Part shown: piece after piece, positions 1-8,645 of the stretch
Numbering within the stretch: the first letter of the stretch is position 1
Layout of the letters: every line of letters starts with the position of its first letter
Position numbers and translations under genes: made by a program
Assembly (NCBI RefSeq): GCF_014534685.1
Contig: NZ_JACVVX010000002.1
Location: forward strand, 62,001-126,000
Direction: 5' to 3'
DNA: 64,000 nt
DNA from: Oryzicola mucosus
GTDB taxonomy: Bacteria > Pseudomonadota > Alphaproteobacteria > Rhizobiales > Rhizobiaceae
Notes under the pieces: generated by a model
Told to the model about the DNA's origin: nothing
What the model saw: only the letters and a program-made list of their open reading frames with translations
The model's database searches: none

Positions 1-1
1 G

Positions 2-490
2 CTCTGCGCCGTTCTCGCGCTGGCGGCCTGCCGCGAGCAGGGGGCGGAAGGCGAATATTTCGAGGTTTCAGGGCGGATGTTCGTGTTCAATTATCGCCTG
101 GCGACCGCGCACTATCTCGTCACGCTGCGCCCGATGCGGCCTATCGCGTCCGGCCAGAAGGCGGTCGTCCGCTTCGAGAATCCGGCGGGCGGCGACGAGA
201 TCGAGACCAGCCGGACGATCTGGCCGCGCAGCGAAAAGCTGGTGCTAGAAAGTCCACCCGTCGAGTGCGTTGTGAAAGACCGGCCCTACAAGATTTCCAT
301 CGCCATAGAGGATGCCGGGGGAGAGGTCCTGCAGCGGATCGAGACGACGCTGAAATCCTCCGAAGACCAGTCTGTCCTGCCCGACCGTCCGCTGGTGGTC
401 GGGCCGTTTTATTCGCCCAATCCCGATGTCGCGGGCCATCCCGACGGGAAGATTCCAGGCGGTCGCGGGGTGATCTGTCCGAAGCTGTAG
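2..490 (+). CDS. Lipoprotein of unknown function, 5' end missing
   Basis: The frame is already open at the window edge, so the start codon lies upstream. The first visible residues are the end of a hydrophobic signal segment running into a lipobox, L-A-A-C, with the Cys codon at 29-31. This indicates export and lipid anchoring. The roughly 153-residue mature part is rich in short beta-prone stretches, such as VVRFENPAGGDE and YKISIAIEDAGGEV, and I recognise no named family in it. An internal ATG at 77 would start after the lipobox and is therefore unlikely to be the true start. The coding frame ends in TAG at 488-490, 200 bases before the next gene on the same strand. Confidence 0.7.
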   Translation, partial: LCAVLALAACREQGAEGEYFEVSGRMFVFNYRLATAHYLVTLRPMRPIASGQKAVVRFENPAGGDEIETSRTIWPRSEKLVLESPPVECVVKDRPYKISIAIEDAGGEVLQRIETTLKSSEDQSVLPDRPLVVGPFYSPNPDVAGHPDGKIPGGRGVICPKL

Positions 491-520
491 CTTTGCAGCG
501 TAACAAAGATGCCTTGATGC

Positions 521-538
521 GGCCATCGAAGGCCTTTT
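521..538 (+). terminator. Weak candidate terminator after the lipoprotein gene
   Basis: GGCC, six bases, GGCC, then four T residues. The stem is short, so this is a tentative call. The rest of 491-690 shows no gene. Confidence 0.25.
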
Positions 539-690
539 CGTGCGTGGAAAGGCGCAAGCGCTTGTCTTCGACTGCTCTTTTCGGTGGAGCAGCAATTTTG
601 TTTGACCTTGCGGTGATGGGGGGAAACACTGTTGCTGCTAACCCACGTCGAGCGTTCCGAATCACAGGACGCCTCACAAGGAACGGCAGG

Positions 691-3600
691 ATGACGCTTC
701 ACGACGTTGCGCTCGGCGACAAGTTCGACCTCTCCAGGGAGCGCATCTTCCTGTCCGGTTCGCAGGCCGTGATCCGCATGATGCTGATGCAGCGCGAGCG
801 CGACCGCCTGACCGGCCTGAACACGGCGGGCTTCGTCTCCGGCTATCGCGGATCGCCCCTGGGCGGCCTCGATCTCCAGCTGTGGAAAGCGAAAAACCAG
901 CTCGAAACCTCGGGCATCGTGTTCCAGCCGGGCCTCAACGAAGAACTTGCGGCCACCGCCTGCTGGGGCTCGCAGCAGACCGAGCTTCTGGGCGAGGGCA
1001 CGCATGACGGCATCTTTTCCGTCTGGTACGGCAAGGGTCCCGGCGTCGACCGCTCCGGCGACGTCTTCCGCCACGCCAATCTGGCAGGCTCCTCCAGGCA
1101 TGGCGGTGTTCTGGCGCTGATGGGCGACGACCACACCGCCGAATCCTCGACCAATGCGCATGCGACGGAGTTTTTGTTCGTCGACACGATGATCCCGATC
1201 CTCAATCCGGCCGGCGTGCAGGAACTCATCGACTACGGCCTCTACGGCTTCGCCCTGTCGCGCTTCGCCGGCACCTGGGCCGCGATCAAATGCGTCAAGG
1301 ACAACATCGAATCCACGGCCTCGGTCGATGCATCGTTGAACCGGCTGAACATCGTCCTGCCCGAGTTCGACATGCCGCCCGGCGGGCTCAACATCCGCCA
1401 CGAGCTCGACCAGCTCGGCCAGGAAGCGCGCCTGCACGAATACAAGCGTGCCGCCGCAGCCGCCTTCATTCGCGTCAACGGCCTGAACAGGATGGTCTAT
1501 TCCGGCGGACATAGCGCCAAGATCGGTATCATCACGGTCGGCAAGAGCTTTCTCGACGTGCGCCAGGCGCTGGACGATCTCGGTATCGACGAGGCGCAGG
1601 CCAACCGGATCGGGCTTCGGCTGTTCAAGGTCGGCTGTCCCTGGCCGCTCGACTTCGAGCACATCAAGGAGTTCGCCCAGGGCCTCGAGATGATCGTCGT
1701 CGTCGAGGAAAAGCGCTCGCTCATCGAGACGCAACTGCGCGAGATGCTCTACGGCACCGCCATGCAGCCCAAGGTCGTCGGCAAGAAGAACGAGCGCGGC
1801 GAGTGGCTGTTTGCCGCCAAGGGCGCGCTCGACCCCAATGACATCGCGATTGCCATAGGCGAGCGGGTGCTGTCGGTCATCGGCGCGTCGGAGGAGATTT
1901 CCGCCCGCGTCAGCCGGCTCAGGCAGTACCAGGCGATGCTCGCCGACACCAAGGACATTGCAACCCGCACGCCGTTCTTCTGCTCCGGCTGCCCTCACAA
2001 CACGTCGACAAAGCTGCCGGAAGGCTCGATCGCCGGCGGCGGCATCGGCTGCCACTTCATGGCGCTGTGGATGGATCGCGGCACGATCGGTTTCACCGCC
2101 ATGGGCGGGGAGGGCGCGCAGTGGGTCGGCCAGGCGCCGTTCTCCAAGCGCGAGCACATCTTCCAGAATCTCGGCGACGGCACCTACAATCATTCCGGCG
2201 TGCTGGCGCTGCGGTTCGCGCTCTCCGCCAAGGTCAACATGACCTACAAGATCCTCTACAACGACGCGGTGGCGATGACCGGCGGCCAGCCGCATGAGGG
2301 CGGGCTGACGGTCGACATGATCGCCCAGCAGGTGCGCGCCGAAGGCGTCGAGCGCATCGCGGTGGTGACAGACGAGCCCGGCAAATATGTCGGCGTCGCC
2401 CGCTTTCCCGACGGCGTCACCATCAGTCCGCGCGAGGATCTCGACCGCGTCCAGCGCGAGCTGCGCGAGGTCAAGGGCGTGTCGGTGCTGCTGTACGACC
2501 AGACTTGTGCGGCCGAAAAACGTCGCCGCCGCAAGCGGGGCACCTTGCCCGATCCAGACAAGCGCGTGTTCATCAACGAACTCGTCTGCGAGGGCTGCGG
2601 GGATTGCGGCGTCAAGTCGAACTGCGTGTCGATCCAGCCGTCCGAGACCGAATTCGGCCGCAAGCGCCGCATCGACCAATCGAGCTGCAACAAGGACTTT
2701 TCCTGTCTCGAAGGCTTTTGCCCGTCTTTCGTGACGGTGCATGGCGGCAAGCTGCGCAAGGGCAAGGGCATGGCCGGCACAGACGACCCGCTCGCCGACG
2801 TGCCCGCGCCCAAGCCCTTTGCGCTGGGCGTGGAAGGCTGGGCTGCAATCATCGACGGTGTCGGCGGCACCGGCGTGGTGACGGTCGGCGCCATTCTCGG
2901 CATGGCGGCGCATCTGGAAGGCAAGGGCTGCGGCATGATCGACATGGCAGGTCTTGCCCAGAAGGGCGGTTCGGTCTTCACCCATGTGCGCATCGCCAAC
3001 AGCCCCGACGACATCAACGCTATCCGCGTTTCGGCAGGCAAAGCCGACCTCGTTCTGGGCTGCGACCTCGTCGTGTCCGGCGCCAAGAAGGTGCTGGCCT
3101 CCGTCCGCGAGGGGCATACGGTCTTCGTCGCCAACACATCCGAAATCATGCCCGGCGACTTCACCCGCGCAGCCGATTTCTCGCTCCCCACGGAGCGGTT
3201 GAAGAAGACGATCCGCCAGGCTGCCGGCGAGGAGCAGGCGCATTTCTTCGACGCCACGCGGACGGCCAGCGCGCTGTTCGGCACCTCGCTTGGCGCCAAT
3301 ATGTTCATGCTCGGCTTCGCGTTCCAGCATGGCGCGGTGCCGCTCGGCGCGGACGCGGTCGAAAAGGCCATCGAACTCAATGGCGAGGCGGTGGCGATGA
3401 ACCTCGCCGCCTTCCGCTGGGGCCGCCGCGCCGCGCATGAGCCGGAGACGGTGCGCGCGCTGGTTGCGCGCAGCGGCCCAGCCGCTCCCACAGCTGCTCT
3501 ATCCGCCTCGCTGCGGGAGATCGTCGACCGGCGTTCCGAGTTCCTTGCTGCCTATCAGAACGAAGCCTATGCCCGGCGTTACCGCGACCGTGTCGATGCC

Positions 3601-4170
3601 GTGCGTTCAGCCGAGGAACGCGCCGCTCCGGGCTCGACCGTTGTCGCGGAGGCTGTGGCGCGCGGTCTGTTCAAGATGATGGCTATCAAGGACGAATACG
3701 AGGTCGCACGGCTTTACACGGACGGTTCGTTCAAGCGTGCCCTTGCCGAGCAGTTCGAAGGGTATGACAGGCTGGAATTCCATCTTGCGCCGCCGATACT
3801 CGGGCGCAAGGACAGCGACGGCAAGCCACGCAAGTCGCGCTTCGGTTCGTGGATGATGACCGGGTTCAAGCTCCTTGCCGCGCTCAGGGGGCTGCGCGGA
3901 ACGGCTCTCGATCTGTTCGGCTACACGGCCGAGCGCAGGATGGAGCGGAAACTGCTTCGGCAGTACGAGGCCGACCTGGATTTGATCGCCGGCTCGCTGA
4001 TGCCCGGCCGCATCGAAACCGCCGCCGCACTGGCGTCGCTTCCCCAGCTGATCCGCGGCTACGGACATGTCAAACACCGGAATTCCGAGACTGCGAAGCA
4101 GGAGCGCGAGCGGCTTCTCGTGCGGTTTCACGATGCGAAAGCATCACCTGCGCTGGCTGCCGCAGAGTAA
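691..4170 (+). CDS. Indolepyruvate:ferredoxin oxidoreductase, fused alpha-beta form
   Basis: This 1159-residue protein has the size of the single-chain IorA-IorB enzymes of aerobic proteobacteria. Those enzymes oxidatively decarboxylate arylpyruvates from aromatic amino-acid transamination to aryl-acetyl-CoA, using thiamine diphosphate and iron-sulfur clusters. The N-terminal part carries the pyrimidine and TPP-binding regions (for example FCSGCPHNTSTKLPEGS and a GGEGAQWVGQ segment). A ferredoxin-like Cys cluster, C-x2-C-x2-C-x5-C, sits at residues 633-646. The gamma-type domain GVGGTGVVTVGAILG follows at about residue 725. The start at 691 is chosen because it opens on the conserved MTLHDVALGDKF segment after a GGAACGGCAGG-like ribosome site. 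The frame extends upstream in an ORF but without family-like sequence. The acyl-CoA ligase and ABC importer downstream fit aromatic or aryl-acid metabolism, which is an inference. Confidence 0.9.
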   Translation: MTLHDVALGDKFDLSRERIFLSGSQAVIRMMLMQRERDRLTGLNTAGFVSGYRGSPLGGLDLQLWKAKNQLETSGIVFQPGLNEELAATACWGSQQTELLGEGTHDGIFSVWYGKGPGVDRSGDVFRHANLAGSSRHGGVLALMGDDHTAESSTNAHATEFLFVDTMIPILNPAGVQELIDYGLYGFALSRFAGTWAAIKCVKDNIESTASVDASLNRLNIVLPEFDMPPGGLNIRHELDQLGQEARLHEYKRAAAAAFIRVNGLNRMVYSGGHSAKIGIITVGKSFLDVRQALDDLGIDEAQANRIGLRLFKVGCPWPLDFEHIKEFAQGLEMIVVVEEKRSLIETQLREMLYGTAMQPKVVGKKNERGEWLFAAKGALDPNDIAIAIGERVLSVIGASEEISARVSRLRQYQAMLADTKDIATRTPFFCSGCPHNTSTKLPEGSIAGGGIGCHFMALWMDRGTIGFTAMGGEGAQWVGQAPFSKREHIFQNLGDGTYNHSGVLALRFALSAKVNMTYKILYNDAVAMTGGQPHEGGLTVDMIAQQVRAEGVERIAVVTDEPGKYVGVARFPDGVTISPREDLDRVQRELREVKGVSVLLYDQTCAAEKRRRRKRGTLPDPDKRVFINELVCEGCGDCGVKSNCVSIQPSETEFGRKRRIDQSSCNKDFSCLEGFCPSFVTVHGGKLRKGKGMAGTDDPLADVPAPKPFALGVEGWAAIIDGVGGTGVVTVGAILGMAAHLEGKGCGMIDMAGLAQKGGSVFTHVRIANSPDDINAIRVSAGKADLVLGCDLVVSGAKKVLASVREGHTVFVANTSEIMPGDFTRAADFSLPTERLKKTIRQAAGEEQAHFFDATRTASALFGTSLGANMFMLGFAFQHGAVPLGADAVEKAIELNGEAVAMNLAAFRWGRRAAHEPETVRALVARSGPAAPTAALSASLREIVDRRSEFLAAYQNEAYARRYRDRVDAVRSAEERAAPGSTVVAEAVARGLFKMMAIKDEYEVARLYTDGSFKRALAEQFEGYDRLEFHLAPPILGRKDSDGKPRKSRFGSWMMTGFKLLAALRGLRGTALDLFGYTAERRMERKLLRQYEADLDLIAGSLMPGRIETAAALASLPQLIRGYGHVKHRNSETAKQERERLLVRFHDAKASPALAAAE

Positions 4171-4286
4171 TGTCGACGCCTGGCCAAGCAACGATCAGAC
4201 GATTGTTTTGACAAGCCGGCAGCGCCCCTCTAAGCCTTTCTTAAGCCGATTATGGCAAAGCTCTGTCTCCCTGGACGGGCCCTAGC

Positions 4287-6596
4287 GTGAACAAAAGAAA
4301 GAGCGAACTGGCGAGAGACATCTATATACCGTTTGTGGGAACGCTTTTCCGCGACGGGCTTACGCTCACCATTGGCTTTTCGGCCCAGATATTTCTCGTC
4401 CTGCTCGTCTACTGGAAAACCAGCGACAACACCTATCTGGTCATCGCCGGCCTTTTCCTGCTGGTCGCCTTCCTGCGCATGCGCAACATCCGCAAATACC
4501 GATATGCGCCGCCGCCGCGTGATATCGGCGAAGCAAGGCATCGCGAGAACGACTACATCCTCTATGCGTCGATGCATGGGCTGATGCTCGGCCTGTTTTG
4601 CTTCGCCGGCATCTATTGGGCCCACGATAACTTCGCCGAAATTGCCGCGGTCTGCGTCACGCTCGCCTCGGCGACTTCGATAGCCGGCCGCAATTACGGT
4701 TCGCCGCGCATGGTGATGATCTTCATCGCCACAATGACCTGGCCGATCTCCCTCGGCTTCATCCTCCGCGGCGATATCTACCATGTGCTGCTAGGGCTTT
4801 TGTCGGTTCCCTTTCTTTTCGCGATCAAGCGCTATGCCGATCTCGTCAGAGACGTGCTGTTTTCCGCTCTTTCGGAAGAGCAGAAGGCGAACAACATCGC
4901 CCAGCGCTTCAACCGCGCGCTCAACACCATGTCGCATGGACTGGTGATGCTGGGACCCGACGGGCGCGTGGTGGTCGCCAATGCCGAAGCCGCTGCGCTG
5001 ATGCTGGTTGAGAACCCAGAAAAGCTGATGGGACGCTCGATCCGGGGCATGCTGCTGCGCGGCGTCGCCGGCGGCATGCTGTCGATTCGCGACTGCCGCT
5101 ATATCGAGGCGCAATTGACGCGTGCCTTGCGCGAAGGCAAGAGCCGCAAGGTCCTGGTCAGCCTCGCCAACGGTCAGCATTACGAATTTTCGGCTCGCGA
5201 AGGCAGCCAGGAGTTGGGCGTCATCACCTTCGAGGACGTGACACAGCGCGTCGAGGCGGAAGAGAAGATTCGCTTCATGGCCCGTTACGACAGCCTTACC
5301 GGCCTGCCCAACCGGGCCTATTTCCATGAACTGGTAAGCGAGCGCATGGCGGTCGGCGACCGTGACCGCCTCTGCGGCATCGCCGTCATCGACATGGACG
5401 ATTTCAAGAGCGTCAACGACACGCTCGGCCATCCCGTTGGCGACGGGCTGATCTATGCGGTGGCGGAACGTATCCAGGCGCTGGAAAAGCAGGACATCGT
5501 CGTCTGCCGCTTCGGCGGCGACGAGTTCATGATCTATGTCGACAGCATCGCCGATGCAGACCAGTTTTCGTACCTTCTGGACAACGCCTTTTCCGATCTG
5601 CATGGCTGGGTCGATGTCGCCGGCCATTCGCTGCGCATCCAGGTCAGCGGCGGGGCGGTTCTGGGGACGGTGGGCGAAAACGACGTCGACGGCATGATCG
5701 TCAAGGCCGATCTGGCGCTGCACAAGGCCAAGGAACTGGGCAAGAACGGCTGGCGGCTGTTTGAAACCGTCATGGACGAAGCCTTCCGCAAGCGCCAGGC
5801 GATGAAGGTCGACCTGCGGCATGCGGTGGAGACCAAGGCGCTGCGCGTCGTCTTTCAGCCCATCGTGTCGATGAACTCCATGCGTATCGTCAGCTGTGAA
5901 GCGCTGTGCCGGTGGGATCATCCCCAGCTTGGGCCGATTTCGCCGGCGGTTTTCATTCCGCTTGCCGAAGAGATCGGCATCATCTCCGACATCAGCACCT
6001 TCGTGCTTGAGGCCGCTTGTCACGAATGCTGCAAATGGCCAGATCCGATCGGCGTGTCGGTCAATCTGTCAGCCAATGATTTTCGCTCGGGCAACATCGT
6101 CGACAAGGTCAGGGATGCGCTCGAGACATCGGGCCTGTCAGCCGACCGGCTGGAAATCGAAGTCACGGAAACCGTCCTGCTCGACGAAAAATACGATGCG
6201 CGCGGCTATATAGAAGGTATTCGCGCCCTGGGGGTGAACATCGCCCTGGACGACTTCGGCACCGGCTATTCCAGCCTCAGCTATCTCAACAAGCTGCCGC
6301 TCGACAAGATCAAGATCGACCGCAGCTTCCTGTTGGACATCGCCCGCAACGAACGCGCGCTGCATCTGCTGAAGGGCATCGTGGCCTTGTCGAGGCCTCT
6401 CGGCCTCGCCGTCACGGTCGAGGGCGTCGAAACCTTCGAGCAGTTGAAGGTCCTCGCCAAACACGTAAAGCCCGATCTGGTCCAGGGCTTCTTGTTCGGC
6501 GCCGCCCTTTCGCCGCTGGGGATCGAAACCATGTCCGCAACCACATGGCCGTTCGCCAGTGAGGTCCACGGCTTTCGCCACAAAGTTTCTGCCTGA
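4287..6596 (+). CDS. Membrane-bound GGDEF-EAL cyclic-di-GMP protein
   Basis: This 769-residue protein has a GTG start at 4287. Residues 1-200 hold about five or six hydrophobic segments, a membrane sensor with no family that I can name. A PAS-like region follows (about 205-320), then a GGDEF domain with an intact RFGGDEF at 408-414 and an EAL domain with intact E-A-L at 538-540 and a DDFGTGYSSL loop. Both catalytic signatures are present, so the protein could both make and break c-di-GMP. Which activity dominates cannot be read from the sequence. It is separated from both neighbours by 115-190 bases and is probably monocistronic. Confidence 0.92.
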   Translation: MNKRKSELARDIYIPFVGTLFRDGLTLTIGFSAQIFLVLLVYWKTSDNTYLVIAGLFLLVAFLRMRNIRKYRYAPPPRDIGEARHRENDYILYASMHGLMLGLFCFAGIYWAHDNFAEIAAVCVTLASATSIAGRNYGSPRMVMIFIATMTWPISLGFILRGDIYHVLLGLLSVPFLFAIKRYADLVRDVLFSALSEEQKANNIAQRFNRALNTMSHGLVMLGPDGRVVVANAEAAALMLVENPEKLMGRSIRGMLLRGVAGGMLSIRDCRYIEAQLTRALREGKSRKVLVSLANGQHYEFSAREGSQELGVITFEDVTQRVEAEEKIRFMARYDSLTGLPNRAYFHELVSERMAVGDRDRLCGIAVIDMDDFKSVNDTLGHPVGDGLIYAVAERIQALEKQDIVVCRFGGDEFMIYVDSIADADQFSYLLDNAFSDLHGWVDVAGHSLRIQVSGGAVLGTVGENDVDGMIVKADLALHKAKELGKNGWRLFETVMDEAFRKRQAMKVDLRHAVETKALRVVFQPIVSMNSMRIVSCEALCRWDHPQLGPISPAVFIPLAEEIGIISDISTFVLEAACHECCKWPDPIGVSVNLSANDFRSGNIVDKVRDALETSGLSADRLEIEVTETVLLDEKYDARGYIEGIRALGVNIALDDFGTGYSSLSYLNKLPLDKIKIDRSFLLDIARNERALHLLKGIVALSRPLGLAVTVEGVETFEQLKVLAKHVKPDLVQGFLFGAALSPLGIETMSATTWPFASEVHGFRHKVSA

Positions 6597-6684
6597 CCAC
6601 AGATCGTGGGCGGTCGGGACAAATATCGCAGGCGGCGACCAATTATCGGGATGAAAACGTGATCGGCGAAAAGGTCCGTTAACC

Positions 6685-6700
6685 TTAACGTTTGGTAAAC
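6685..6700 (+). promoter_or_regulatory. CtrA-box-like site
   Basis: TTAA, seven bases, TAAAC differs by one base from the alphaproteobacterial CtrA consensus TTAA-N7-TTAAC. It lies about 85 bases upstream of the FeeM-like gene in the 186-base gap after the GGDEF-EAL gene. A partly overlapping TTAACCTTAA precedes it. The match could be chance. Confidence 0.35.
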
Positions 6701-6782
6701 AGAATATGGACCAGTTTCGGCTTTACATATCTCCGCCCATCGTTCTCTAATCCGGCATTGTTTTCATGACGGGGTTTGTTTG

Positions 6783-7556
6783 ATGGCGCATCTTTCGGGG
6801 CCGGGCCAGACGGCTGGCGCGGATCAGGCGGACGCGTCGGAAGTATCGAGTTTTGCGCGCAATGTTTCGTCCCTGCTGGACCGCGTGGAGTACCGCCGCT
6901 GCGACAAGGGCGAGGATCTCGAGGACATCTACCGGCTTCGCTACAAATCCTATCGTCTCGTCGACATGGTGCCGCATAACGAGAACAGCATCGTGCACGA
7001 TGCGTTGGACGAGAGCCCGAACTGCTACAAGTTCGGCATCTATGTCGACGGCACGCTGGTCAGCACGCTCCGCATCCATCACGCCCATCGCGAGGTGATG
7101 GATTCGCCGTCCACCACCGTCTATGGCGACCTGCTGCGCCCGCAATTGGCGAAAGGCGTCAGTTTCGTGGACCCCAGCCGTTTTGCCGCCGATCCGGAAT
7201 GGTCGCGCGTCTATCCGCAGATCCCCTATGTCACGCTGCGGCTTGCCGGCATGGCCTGCTTTCATTTCAACGCGCCGTTCTGCCTGTCGACCATCAGGCC
7301 CGAACATGCCGGTTTCTATCGCCGCATCTACCAGTCCGAGCAGATCGGCGAATTGCGCGACTACCCCGGCCTCAACTACCAGGTCGTTCTGTTCCGCGCC
7401 GACGTTAATGCGATCCGCGCGCGCTCGTTGCAACGCTTTCCATTCTTCCGCTCCAGCGTTCTTGAGCAGCGGCTTCTGTTCGATGCCCCTTCGGTCGGCG
7501 AAAACGCGCCGCTGACGGTGCTTCCATCGGCCAAATACATTCGCGACGCCGCCTGA
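6783..7556 (+). CDS. N-acyl amino acid synthase (FeeM)-like acyltransferase
   Basis: This 257-residue soluble protein shows the GNAT-like layout of the FeeM / autoinducer-synthase superfamily. There is an N-terminal IYRLRYKSY segment at about residues 49-57 (compare the YxLRxxxF region of LuxI-type enzymes), a central strand YVDGTLVSTLRIHHAH, and a V-D-P-S-R-F-A motif near residue 130. FeeM enzymes transfer acyl chains from acyl carrier protein to amino acids, giving lipid signals or surfactants. That function is known for the family and not shown here. The start at ATG 6783 is preferred over TTG 6780. A Crp/Fnr gene follows 83 bases downstream on the same strand. A different GNAT function remains possible. 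Confidence 0.55.
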   Translation: MAHLSGPGQTAGADQADASEVSSFARNVSSLLDRVEYRRCDKGEDLEDIYRLRYKSYRLVDMVPHNENSIVHDALDESPNCYKFGIYVDGTLVSTLRIHHAHREVMDSPSTTVYGDLLRPQLAKGVSFVDPSRFAADPEWSRVYPQIPYVTLRLAGMACFHFNAPFCLSTIRPEHAGFYRRIYQSEQIGELRDYPGLNYQVVLFRADVNAIRARSLQRFPFFRSSVLEQRLLFDAPSVGENAPLTVLPSAKYIRDAA

Positions 7557-7639
7557 CTCGGGAAAACCGAAGGGTCGCGCGTTGAATCTCACGCGCCATA
7601 AGCTACCTTTGCGTCCATGAGCCGTCGAACCCGGAGCCT

Positions 7640-8332
7640 ATGACCAGCAAATCCGAACTTGTCAGAAACGTCGTCTGGGCGGGCGATCTCACCGCCGACG
7701 AACTCGAAAGAGCCATCCGCGGCGTTTCCGAAAAGCTGTTTGCCAAGGGCAACTATCTTTGCCATCGCGGCGATCGTCTCGACTACTGGACCGGAGTGGT
7801 GACCGGCCTCGTCAAAATGAGTTCGATCACCCGTGACGGCAAGGCGATTACCTTTTCAGGCATCGGCGCGGGCGGCTGGCTGGGCGAGGGGTCGGTGCTC
7901 AAGGACGAGCCGCGCAAATACGATCTGGTCGCGCTGCGCGAAACCCGCGTTTTGATGATGAACCGCGCGACGTTCCACTGGCTTGCCGAAAACAGCATCG
8001 GTTTCAACCGTTTCCTGGTGCGTCAACTCAACGAACGGCTCGCCCAGTTCATCGCCTCGACGGAGTATGAGCGCATCCTCGATCCGAAGGCCAAGGTCGC
8101 GCGCAACCTCTCATGGCTGTGCAATCCGGTGCTGAACCCGCATGTCAAGGCGCTGATCGAGATCACGCAGGAGGAGCTTGCGCTGCTGTCGGCTGTGTCG
8201 CGCCAGGTCGCGAATCGCAGCCTGCAGGAACTGGAGCAGGAGGGGCTTCTGCGGGTCGAGCACGGTCGCATCCACATTCTCGACGCCGACGCGCTCGGCG
8301 CCTATGGCGCGCAGAACCGGAGGCTGGATTGA
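7640..8332 (+). CDS. Crp/Fnr family transcriptional regulator
   Basis: This 230-residue protein has an N-terminal cyclic-nucleotide-binding-like beta barrel (about residues 20-130, with G-D-R-L-D-Y and a GGWLGEGSVL strand) and a C-terminal winged helix with a recognition-helix stretch SRQVANRSLQELEQEGLL at about 188-205. No N-terminal Cys cluster is present, so it is not an oxygen-sensing Fnr with a 4Fe-4S centre. It lies directly upstream of the ligase/ABC-importer operon and may control it, or the FeeM-like gene before it. Neither target is shown by the sequence. Confidence 0.85.
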   Translation: MTSKSELVRNVVWAGDLTADELERAIRGVSEKLFAKGNYLCHRGDRLDYWTGVVTGLVKMSSITRDGKAITFSGIGAGGWLGEGSVLKDEPRKYDLVALRETRVLMMNRATFHWLAENSIGFNRFLVRQLNERLAQFIASTEYERILDPKAKVARNLSWLCNPVLNPHVKALIEITQEELALLSAVSRQVANRSLQELEQEGLLRVEHGRIHILDADALGAYGAQNRRLD

Positions 8333-8645
8333 GCCGGCTTCTTTCGAATTTTCAGGCTGGAGCGCGGAGGCCGCGCATTTAAAAGACTATCTGCCGCCCT
8401 GTCTGTCAAGGGCCCCGTTGATTGCCGCTGCCTTTAGCGGCTAGCCTCGCACAGATGTTGGAATCGAGGAGGGTTCCGGCATCGTGGATGGATCGCCATT
8501 CCGGGAGGAACGCAGTGGACGATGCCTGCAAGGCTCAGCGCTATGCCTGCCGCTCTTGGTCGAAGGGCGGGGTTGTTGTTCGCGCGCATCATGACACAAT
8601 GCCGAACAACACCGCGAACAAGGCGGGACCGGGAGGAACAGGGTC
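8333..8645 (+). other. Intergenic leader before the ligase/ABC operon
   Basis: This 313-base gap separates the Crp/Fnr gene from the ligase gene. It holds the candidate promoter at 8418-8447 and a strong GGGAGGAACAGGGTC ribosome site just before the ligase start. The short frames crossing it look non-coding. Confidence 0.5.
8418..8447 (+). promoter_or_regulatory. Candidate promoter with palindromic spacer
   Basis: TTGATT and TAGCCT are separated by 18 bases. The spacer is itself a perfect inverted repeat, GCCGCT, six bases, AGCGGC (8424-8441). A regulator bound there would block RNA polymerase, so an operator function is possible. The -10 match is weak. Confidence 0.35.

Noticed and set aside
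409-3438. Open frame of about 1,000 codons on the minus strand opposite the oxidoreductase gene
   Set aside because: It mirrors the high-GC third-position bias of the real gene, is rich in His/Arg/Ala without any domain, and has no ribosome site.
4287-6596. Degenerate (inactive) GGDEF-EAL protein
   Set aside because: Both signature motifs are intact, so there is no basis for calling it inactive.
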